A stretch of 6,045 nucleotides of DNA from contig JAHEGP010000197.1 in assembly GCA_024645065.1 (NCBI GenBank), forward strand, positions 1-6,045. Reading direction: 5' to 3'. Positions 1 through 5,165 of this stretch are shown here, in pieces. Position numbers and translations under genes: made by a program. Every line of letters starts with the position of its first letter. Position 1 is the stretch's first letter. The notes below the pieces were generated by a model, which saw only the letters and a program-made list of their open reading frames with translations, was not told the origin of the DNA and ran no database searches. Source of the DNA: Cellvibrionales bacterium (GTDB taxonomy: Bacteria > Pseudomonadota > Gammaproteobacteria > Pseudomonadales > JAHEGP01).

Positions 1-2
1 TC

Positions 3-1133
3 GTCAAACCCGACAGTACAGCCTCAAGCGAGTCGCCTGCCGCTGCACTGGAAAATAAATCGCTGCTGGTTTACGAGAGCAATCTTTGGGCCCGCCGGGC
101 TCTGAGTGGCGCAATCCTCGACTGGGGCAGCCGGGTCAGAGTGTGTGAGTCGACCACCGACCTGTTGCACCAGTTGCAAAGCTCAGCGCCCGACCTGCTG
201 ATTTTGGGCCTCAGTCACCCGGAGGCAGGTAACCAGGCTCTGGTAAGCTTGCTGGGTCGCATTCGCTCCACCTACAGCGGCGCCATCGTGCTCTTGTCCG
301 CGGATCCCTATCTGGCAAAGCACATCAATGAGGGAGGCATACCGTTGACGGGCATTGAGTTCGCACTCAAACCACTGCGGCGCCAAAGCCTGGTTTTGCA
401 ATGCTGCCGGCTGCTTACCACGAGTGCCACCCCAGCACAGATCCCTGCGAGGGCACCCGGCTGCCTGGCAGGCTTGCAGTTGCTGGTTGCCGAGGATCAC
501 CAGCCCATAAGGGAGCTACTGATCCAACTGCTTTCGCAGAGCGGGGCGCAGCTTACTGCGGCCACAGATGGCCAACAGGCGATCGATCTCTGTGACAATA
601 CAGACTTTGACCTGCTGATTATCGATCTCCACATGCCGCATCTGGATGGCCTGACCGCAATCAGCCAGTTGCGCCAGCGAGGTAACGAAGTTCCGGTCAT
701 ATGCCTTACCGCCGATGTCACCGCGGCAGAGAGGAAGGCGTTAAGCTGGGCCGGGGCTGATGCCATTCTGCTGAAGCCGATAGAGGAGGCAACGCTGCTG
801 GAGACGATATACCAACACTGCCACCAGGGCGGAAAAATGCCCGCCGATGCTGGAGCAGGGCAAAAATCCGGGCTTGTACCGCGGGGTGAATTAGCGGACC
901 AATTGCTGCCGCAACTTTTACAAACGCTGGCGCGTTGTCGCGAGTCCTGCAACAGTGATGACCCGAAAAGGCTAAAAGCGGCCCTGCACGACATGCTGGG
1001 ACTGGCAGGCATATTCGAGGAAAAATTGCTGTATGCATTGATCAGGGAGATTGCAGCGGAAGCAGATAACCTGAGCAAGGAAGAAGCCGGACAGCTCTTC
1101 GACGAGGCCGAACAACTAATACGAAAGCATTAG
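3..1133 (+). CDS. BarA/GacS-type hybrid sensor histidine kinase, C-terminal part (pseudo-receiver, receiver, Hpt); 5' end outside window
   Basis: The reading frame is open from base 3 to the TAG at 1131-1133, so this is the last 376 residues of a longer protein. A GTG at 141 is only internal: the 46 codons before it already form the first strand and helix of a receiver-like fold. Domains, numbered from base 3: a degenerate receiver (about 18-140), where the phosphoacceptor position in ILGLSHPE is Gly instead of Asp; an intact receiver (about 157-270) with acidic pair E164/D165, phosphoacceptor D208 in IIDLHMP, T236 and K258; and a C-terminal Hpt domain (about 295-376) with HDMLGLAG, whose His (329) is encoded at 987-989. 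Pseudo-receiver, receiver, Hpt is the tail order of BarA/GacS kinases, membrane sensors that relay phosphate to UvrY/GacA. The histidine kinase core is not in the window, so ArcB- or EvgS-like proteins are not fully excluded. The GGA-rich RNA candidate directly downstream supports a BarA/GacS assignment. Confidence 0.85.
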   Translation, partial: VKPDSTASSESPAAALENKSLLVYESNLWARRALSGAILDWGSRVRVCESTTDLLHQLQSSAPDLLILGLSHPEAGNQALVSLLGRIRSTYSGAIVLLSADPYLAKHINEGGIPLTGIEFALKPLRRQSLVLQCCRLLTTSATPAQIPARAPGCLAGLQLLVAEDHQPIRELLIQLLSQSGAQLTAATDGQQAIDLCDNTDFDLLIIDLHMPHLDGLTAISQLRQRGNEVPVICLTADVTAAERKALSWAGADAILLKPIEEATLLETIYQHCHQGGKMPADAGAGQKSGLVPRGELADQLLPQLLQTLARCRESCNSDDPKRLKAALHDMLGLAGIFEEKLLYALIREIAAEADNLSKEEAGQLFDEAEQLIRKH

Positions 1134-1140
1134 CTCGTTG

Positions 1141-1299
1141 GCGGGATAGCATATCTCGACCAGGTTGTTACAGTAAGGATACGGGTATAGGGAACATACC
1201 TAGGACAAGGAGTTGTTCAGGATCAAATTGGAATTGGCGGGGGGAGCCTCTCCCCCCTATCCCTTTTGCTTACATGCCGGAATTTCCGGCATTTTTTTT
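1141..1299 (+). ncRNA. Candidate CsrA/RsmA-sequestering small RNA (CsrB/RsmY/RsmZ-like)
   Basis: The non-coding stretch after the hybrid kinase carries nine GGA triplets on the + strand, at 1144, 1177, 1191, 1203, 1209, 1220, 1230, 1243 and 1279; eight fall within 102 bases. Several sit in hairpin loops, as in known CsrA decoys: GGTAT-AGGGAAC-ATACC (1184-1200), GGACAA-GGAG-TTGTTC (1203-1218, six pairs with one G-U) and the weaker AAT-TGGA-ATT (1226-1235). ACAAGGA at 1206-1211 fits the core ACARGGA of the published CsrA-binding consensus. A G-rich hairpin (1239-1257) and an intrinsic terminator (1274-1299) close the element. The 5' end is uncertain: I see no convincing sigma-70 promoter and no TGTAAG-N6-CTTACA GacA site upstream. 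It may be transcribed separately or cut from the 3' end of the kinase mRNA. Known family members are about 100-370 nt, so the size fits. The motif pattern is seen; the function is inferred. Confidence 0.55.
1274..1299 (+). terminator. Intrinsic terminator of the hybrid kinase / candidate small RNA
   Basis: ATGCCGGAA and TTCCGGCAT form a perfect inverted repeat around one central base (1274-1292). In practice this gives a seven-pair stem with a five-base loop, followed by an eight-T run (1292-1299). Only the + strand has the T run after the stem, so it serves the kinase/RNA and not the converging rdgC. Confidence 0.9.
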
Positions 1300-1344
1300 G
1301 CTCTGAACGAATAGACCACCAATCGGACCTGCTCCTCGATAGAA

Positions 1345-2292
1345 CTATTCCTGTACATCCAGCGATTCGTTGTCTGTCTCCAGGGTCGATTGATCCTCAC
1401 CCCCGAATGATTGCAGCAAGGCCCCGATAAATCGCGACAGCTCCCCGCTCATAATGGCGAAGTCGGCGTCGAAACGCGCCGCTGCATCTTCCGCATTTGA
1501 CGCCTCTGAGCGCTCCTGGATGACATCGTCGAACACCAGGCGCTTGACCCCCAGCTCCTCGTCGATGAGGCACTCGATACCTCCCTGCCAGCACAAACCC
1601 AGGCGCGTTACGGTCAACCCTAGTTTGAGATGACTGTTGATTTCCGCAGCCAGCAGATCCTGGTTTTTACAGCGAATGGTCGCACCTTCATCAGCCGGAT
1701 CGCGCAGTTCACACTCGTGGCCGAACTCGAAGCCCGCCGGCGGTCGGCCCTCAAGAAGCCAGCCGGTCATCACCTGCAACGGGATGCTATTGGGGCGCAG
1801 GGGAACGACCGGCAGACTGCCAATTGCCTCGCGCAACCAGTCCAGGAGCTCTTCGGCACGCTTCGCCGAAGCTGCATTGACTACCAGCATATTCGAGCGG
1901 GTATCGATGTAGGCGTATACCAGGGTCGATCGAACCAGCGCACGGGGCATCAGGGTAAAAACCAATTCGTCCTTTAGCTTGCTGCGCTCGGTGCGGCCGA
2001 CCTTGCGAGCCTCGGCCGCCTCGATCGCCTGCACCTGCTCTTCCAGCGCCTCGTTGACCACCGCCGCCGGCAGCACTTTTTCCTGGCGCCTGGCACAAAC
2101 CATCAGGCAGCCATTGCTGGCGTGCACCAGTTCGCTATGGGGATGACCCAGGGGTGCCACCCATCCGGCGCGCATGGGCTCGAGATTGCCGCAGGGTGCG
2201 AACGGATGCTGCGCGAGGGCGTCGCCGAGTTGCCCGGCGCTCAAATCAAACGGGCGAGTGAAACGATAGATGCGTAAGTTCTTAAACCACAT
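1345..2292 (-). CDS. rdgC: Recombination-associated protein RdgC
   Basis: This 315-residue protein matches the RdgC family along its length (about 303 residues in E. coli). RdgC is a cytoplasmic, nucleoid-associated protein that forms a ring-shaped dimer around double-stranded DNA and limits RecA-promoted exchange, affecting replication restart. Diagnostic segments are the N-terminal MWFKNLRIYRF, FAPCG (31-35), GWVAPLG (43-49), the ARRQEKVLP stretch (67-75), IGSLPVVPL (157-165), and the C-terminal RFDADFAIMSGEL (273-285). The extra length is an acidic C-terminal tail after GGED. The ATG at 2290-2292 is supported by AGGAC at 2301-2305, eight bases upstream. It follows fklB on the same strand but is 171 bases away with its own possible promoter, so it is probably mostly transcribed alone. 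It converges on the kinase/RNA unit; no clear intrinsic terminator is seen on its own strand. Two residues of interest differ from E. coli (see findings). Confidence 0.97.
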   Translation of the reverse strand: MWFKNLRIYRFTRPFDLSAGQLGDALAQHPFAPCGNLEPMRAGWVAPLGHPHSELVHASNGCLMVCARRQEKVLPAAVVNEALEEQVQAIEAAEARKVGRTERSKLKDELVFTLMPRALVRSTLVYAYIDTRSNMLVVNAASAKRAEELLDWLREAIGSLPVVPLRPNSIPLQVMTGWLLEGRPPAGFEFGHECELRDPADEGATIRCKNQDLLAAEINSHLKLGLTVTRLGLCWQGGIECLIDEELGVKRLVFDDVIQERSEASNAEDAAARFDADFAIMSGELSRFIGALLQSFGGEDQSTLETDNESLDVQE

Positions 2293-2342
2293 GGGTTAAT
2301 GTCCTGTCAGGCAACGCTACGGGGTTTGGAGGCACTTTCCAG

Positions 2343-2370
2343 AAGATAGTCCGGGGAAAAAAGGTGGCAA
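2343..2370 (-). promoter_or_regulatory. Possible sigma-70 promoter of rdgC
   Basis: On the minus strand, TTGCCA (2365-2370) and TATCTT (2343-2348) are separated by 16 bases and lie about 50 bases before the rdgC start. Both boxes are imperfect. An alternative -10, TATGAT, lies further upstream without a good -35. The call rests on sequence resemblance only. Confidence 0.35.
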
Positions 2371-2420
2371 TCATACCAATAATGCTATGCCGGCACTACG
2401 TATGGCTGGCAGGGTTGCGA

Positions 2421-2454
2421 GGGGGACACGGAAGCACCAGCAAAATGCTCCCCC
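2421..2454 (-). other. GC-rich hairpin just downstream of fklB
   Basis: Ten bases past the fklB stop, the minus strand can fold GGGGGA with TCCCCC (outer pair, 2449-2454 with 2421-2426). Alternatively it can fold GGGAGCA with TGCTTCC (2446-2452 with 2430-2436). No T run follows either stem, so it is not a standard intrinsic terminator. It may protect the fklB 3' end or weaken read-through into rdgC. The rest of the 2293-2463 spacer holds only the possible rdgC promoter. Confidence 0.3.
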
Positions 2455-2463
2455 GGGCTCTCG

Positions 2464-3084
2464 TCAATTCACGATTTCCAGCAACTCGACTTCGAATACC
2501 AGGCTCGCATAGGGGCCGATGATGCCGCCCGCGCCACGCTCGCCGTATGCCAGTTGATAGGGAAGGTAGAGGCGCCACCTGGAGCCAACAGGCATCATCT
2601 GCAGGGCTTCGGCCCAGCCTGGAATCACGCCGTTAACCGGGAATTCAGCAGGTTCACCTCGTTGATAGGAACTGTCAAATACCGTGCCGTCGGTAAGAGT
2701 GCCGTGGTAGTGGGTGCGCACGGTAGAGGAAGCGAGCGGCCTGGCGCCCTCAGCCCTGACCAGGATTTCGTACTGCAAACCGGTTTCGGTCACTTCGATT
2801 TCATCACGCAGGGCGTTGGCCGCCAGGAACGCCTCCCCCGCAGCCGCCTGGCCACTGGCAGCTTGCGCCTGCTGCGCCTGGATCTGCGCTCGCACTTCGA
2901 CAAATGCCGCTTCCAGTTCGGCATCGGGCAGAGCCGGCTCGACCCTGTTGAGTGAGTCCGCCAGACCCCCGACCACAGCGTCAATATCGAGACCTTCGAA
3001 GGGGCTCTCCAGAATCTGGTCCCCCATTTGGCGTCCTATGCCATAGCTGACGCGTTGCTGGGCTGTTGAATATTTATCTGACAT
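2464..3084 (-). CDS. fklB: FKBP-type peptidyl-prolyl cis-trans isomerase, FklB family
   Basis: The protein is a 206-residue cis-trans prolyl isomerase, the same length as E. coli FklB. It has an N-terminal helical dimerisation region (about 1-95, beginning with the YGIGRQMGDQ motif at 14-23) followed by an FKBP domain (about 100-206). The active-site set is complete: Y126 in THYHG, F136-D137 in VFDSS, F148 in EFPV, V153-I154 and W157 in GVIPGW, Y180 in LAYGERG, and F197 in VFEVELLE. There is no signal peptide, so it should be cytoplasmic, unlike periplasmic FkpA or surface Mip. The ATG at 3082-3084 is chosen over an upstream in-frame TTG at 3108. It is preceded by GAGAGA five bases away, gives the family length, and the probable transcription start falls almost on the TTG. 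It appears to be a single-gene unit with its own promoter. An alanine/glutamine-rich linker (about 66-90) joins the two parts. Confidence 0.95.
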   Translation of the reverse strand: MSDKYSTAQQRVSYGIGRQMGDQILESPFEGLDIDAVVGGLADSLNRVEPALPDAELEAAFVEVRAQIQAQQAQAASGQAAAGEAFLAANALRDEIEVTETGLQYEILVRAEGARPLASSTVRTHYHGTLTDGTVFDSSYQRGEPAEFPVNGVIPGWAEALQMMPVGSRWRLYLPYQLAYGERGAGGIIGPYASLVFEVELLEIVN

Positions 3085-3118
3085 GGGAATCTCTCGGCCT
3101 CGAGGCAAATGGCCGCGC

Positions 3119-3127
3119 AGTGTAGCA
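3119..3127 (-). promoter_or_regulatory. Extended -10 promoter element of fklB
   Basis: The minus strand reads TGCTACACT, an extended -10 element (TGn followed by TACACT), 35 bases before the fklB ATG. No good -35 is found at 16-18 bases, which is common for extended -10 promoters. The predicted start of transcription is near 3112, giving a leader of about 28 bases. Confidence 0.5.
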
Positions 3128-3203
3128 TGGAACCCCGGGCGGTGACCCCCTGTCTGCGGGCGCTAGCAGGGCGTTGAAAGTCTCCGAATTTCGACCGCCT
3201 GCA

Positions 3204-3223
3204 CCGAAACATGGACGTTTCGG
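3204..3223. repeat. Inverted repeat, 7-bp stem
   Basis: CCGAAAC and GTTTCGG (3204-3210, 3217-3223) are perfect complements around a six-base loop. No T run follows on either strand. It is the right-hand neighbour of the fklB promoter and the first of four closely spaced hairpins ending at 3319. Confidence 0.7.
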
Positions 3224-3231
3224 CAAAATAG

Positions 3232-3247
3232 AAGGCTTTCAAGCCTT
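3232..3247. repeat. Inverted repeat, AAGGCTT/AAGCCTT
   Basis: AAGGCTT (3232-3238) and AAGCCTT (3241-3247) are perfect complements around two bases, folding as a six-pair stem with a TTCA loop. T-rich sequence follows on both strands (TTGATTTTG on +, CTATTTTG on -), so it may act as a weak terminator. Confidence 0.6.
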
Positions 3248-3259
3248 TGATTTTGTAAG

Positions 3260-3288
3260 AAAAGCAAAAACCACGTTTTTTTGCTTTT
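3260..3288. repeat. Inverted repeat, 11-bp A/T-rich stem
   Basis: AAAAGCAAAAA (3260-3270) and TTTTTGCTTTT (3278-3288) are perfect complements around a seven-base spacer. The A and T arms make it terminator-like on both strands, but the stem has only two G-C pairs. It is probably a back-up to the stronger terminator at 3298-3319. Confidence 0.65.
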
Positions 3289-3297
3289 GGTGTTTTG

Positions 3298-3319
3298 AAA
3301 AAGGCAGGATGCCTTTTTT
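3298..3319 (-). terminator. Intrinsic terminator of the carboxylase-atuA operon (works on either strand)
   Basis: AAAAAGGCA and TGCCTTTTT (3298-3306, 3310-3318) form a perfect nine-pair stem with a three-base loop. With one bulged T the pairing extends through TTG/CAA. On the minus strand, stem and T run come about 40 bases after the atuA stop, the expected place for the operon terminator. The symmetry means it can also stop transcripts on the + strand. Confidence 0.85.
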
Positions 3320-3357
3320 CAACAAGCTGTTAGAGCCGGGTTCGCGACCCGTGGCAA

Positions 3358-5160
3358 TCAAGCCTCATCACGAATCGGGTCGCCAATCCATTCCGCCGGC
3401 ACATTGATGGGTATCGACAGCAGCATCTGAGCGTAGGCCTTGCCCTGGGAGTCGACCCTGATCGACGCAGTACCGCCACCGCCGAGGGCCTCGGTCATTA
3501 AGAAATTGAAGGCGTTGAAGCCGGGAACCTCGAATCGCTCCACCTCACCGTCGACCAGGTGGCCAAAGTAATCCTCAACCACCTGGGCAGTAAGCTGCTC
3601 TGACAGCAATGGTAAATACTCCGCTCGACGCGCGATCACGCCGATATTGGCATTGTTGCCTTTATCACCGCTGCGGGCGTAGGCAAGTTTCTCCAGCGGC
3701 ACCGGCAGCCATTCGCCCTGGTAGTCGAAAGCTGGCAGCTGCTGCCTGGCTTTTGGCCTGGGGCTGGAACGGTCTTTGGTCTGGTAACTCTGATTGAGCA
3801 ATTTGCTTTCACCCAGTTGCACCGTCACGGTGACTTCGCTTTTGTCGAGCAGCGCAGAGTGTATCTTCATCAGGGGTTGCGGGCGCGCCCTGCCCGCCGC
3901 GAAGCCGCTCATTCCCGGCGCCGCCGAGGTAGCGAGGTAGGCCATCTCATTGGCGGCAAACTGCAGGGCCCTGGGGTTGTCATGGTGCAGGCCAAACTTC
4001 GCCATCACCTCCCGGGTACCGCGCGCAGCAGCGTGGGGGCCGTAGGTATCCTCCGCGCCAATCACCTCGAGACTGACCCGGCGGTAATCCTCGAGCCCGT
4101 GTTCAGCAAAGTAGCGCCGGGTGCGCGCTACCCATGCGTCCATATTGCAACGAGCTTTCTCGGCTGCGCGCAAGCCGGCTATAAAGAAGTTCCCCATCAG
4201 TCGAAAACCATCGACGTAGGTAGCACAGACCTTGTATTGATTTCCCGGAGCACGGCCGGTGGCACCGCTAACCCGTACTTTATTGCCCTCGAGCTGCTCG
4301 AGCTGGACATGGCTGAAATCACAGGCGACATCGGGCAACAGGTAGTTGGCAGGATCGCCTATCTCGTAAAGTATTTGCTCCCCAACGCTGCCAATACAAA
4401 CCAGACCCCCCGTATCCGCTGGAATTTCTATGGTAAAGCTGCCATCGGTCGCAACGGCGGCGACCGGGTAGCCCATATTGGAAAAATCGGGCACCAGCTG
4501 CCAGTCGGTGAAATTGCCGCCGGTGCATTGGGCGCCGCATTCAATCACGTGCCCCGCCAATGATCCCTGGGCGAGCTCATCATAGTCACTCTCGGCCCAG
4601 CCAAACTCATACATCAAAGGCCCCAGCACCACCGCGCTGTCGACCACCCTGCCGCTAACCACGATGTCTGCACCGGCCTCGAGGGCGTCCGCAATCGGAC
4701 GCGCACCCAGATAGGCGTTGATGCTGGCAAGCTCCCCGGGAAGGGCTTCTCCGGTCTGCATTTCCGGCAAGCCCGCTGCGGCCAGCTCAGCGGTTCTCAA
4801 GGACAGATCATCGCCATAGACACCGGCAATTTTCAGGTCCAGATCCAGCTCCCGACATAAGGCTTGCAAGGCTTCAATACAGGCCGGCACGTTTACACCT
4901 CCGGCATTGGCCACAACCTTGATGCCTTTGGCGGCGCAGTCTGCCAAAACATCTTTCATTGCCACCGTCACGAAGTCGACCGCGTAGCCAAGATCGCTGT
5001 TCCTGGCTTTCGCCCGCGATAAAATCGCCATGGTCACCTCGGCCAGGTAATCGAACACCAGGTAGTCGATTCCGCCCTTGTCGACCAGCTGCCGGGCAGC
5101 CAGCTGGCTGTCGCCATAGAAACCCGAGGCACAGCCGATTCTCACAGTTTTATCAACCAT
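3358..5160 (-). CDS. atuA: AtuA family protein (DUF1446; acyclic terpene utilization)
   Basis: The 600-residue protein belongs to the AtuA/DUF1446 family, found in acyclic terpene (citronellol/geraniol) degradation clusters and in related acyl-CoA catabolic operons; the reaction it catalyses is not established. The large N-terminal domain (about 5-455) carries the family opening RIGCASGFYGDS (7-18), DYLVFDYLAE (32-41), NAGGVNVPACIEAL (85-98), SGRVVDSAVVLGPL (169-182), and CGAQCTGGNFTDW (208-220). The smaller C-terminal AtuA-like domain (about 485-588) has ARSGDKGNNANIGVIAR (495-511). Full-length members carry both domains, so the gene looks intact. The ATG at 5158-5160 is preferred to a GTG at 5169, because AGGAG ends eight bases before it and the protein then begins right at the conserved strand. 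It lies just after the carboxylase alpha gene and is the last gene of the operon, ended by the hairpin at 3298-3319. There is no signal peptide, so it should be cytoplasmic. Confidence 0.9.
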   Translation of the reverse strand: MVDKTVRIGCASGFYGDSQLAARQLVDKGGIDYLVFDYLAEVTMAILSRAKARNSDLGYAVDFVTVAMKDVLADCAAKGIKVVANAGGVNVPACIEALQALCRELDLDLKIAGVYGDDLSLRTAELAAAGLPEMQTGEALPGELASINAYLGARPIADALEAGADIVVSGRVVDSAVVLGPLMYEFGWAESDYDELAQGSLAGHVIECGAQCTGGNFTDWQLVPDFSNMGYPVAAVATDGSFTIEIPADTGGLVCIGSVGEQILYEIGDPANYLLPDVACDFSHVQLEQLEGNKVRVSGATGRAPGNQYKVCATYVDGFRLMGNFFIAGLRAAEKARCNMDAWVARTRRYFAEHGLEDYRRVSLEVIGAEDTYGPHAAARGTREVMAKFGLHHDNPRALQFAANEMAYLATSAAPGMSGFAAGRARPQPLMKIHSALLDKSEVTVTVQLGESKLLNQSYQTKDRSSPRPKARQQLPAFDYQGEWLPVPLEKLAYARSGDKGNNANIGVIARRAEYLPLLSEQLTAQVVEDYFGHLVDGEVERFEVPGFNAFNFLMTEALGGGGTASIRVDSQGKAYAQMLLSIPINVPAEWIGDPIRDEA

Positions 5161-5165
5161 AGCCT

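Noticed and set aside
497..1078. Open frame of 193 codons on the minus strand opposite the receiver/Hpt region
   Set aside because: The plus-strand frame has intact receiver and Hpt motifs; the antisense product is low-complexity Ser/Ala/Arg with no domain.
1165..1191. TTGTTA and TATAGG as a possible promoter inside the GGA-rich region
   Set aside because: The spacing is only 15 bases and it would remove the first GGA motifs from the transcript; not convincing.
1269..1274. CTTACA, resembling half of the GacA upstream site TGTAAG-N6-CTTACA
   Set aside because: The other half is absent at the required distance, and the position is inside the 3' end of the RNA rather than upstream of it.
3085..3108. 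Longer fklB reading with a TTG start at 3108
   Set aside because: It would add eight residues not typical of FklB and start almost at the predicted transcription start; the ATG at 3084 has a fitting ribosome site.
3337..3351. GGGTTCGCGACCC, resembling a tRNA T-arm
   Set aside because: The loop lacks the conserved A of a T-loop, the stem is interrupted after five pairs, and there is no D-arm, anticodon arm or acceptor stem around it.
3174..3407. Small + strand open frame of 77 codons in the atuA-fklB spacer
   Set aside because: It starts with TTG without a good ribosome site, runs through all the hairpins and into the atuA 3' end, and its Lys/Phe-rich part is just the A/T tracts.
3817..4563. 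Long open frame (248 codons) on the + strand opposite atuA
   Set aside because: It runs antisense to a clearly conserved gene, shows no recognisable domain and is explained by codon bias of the GC-rich opposite strand.
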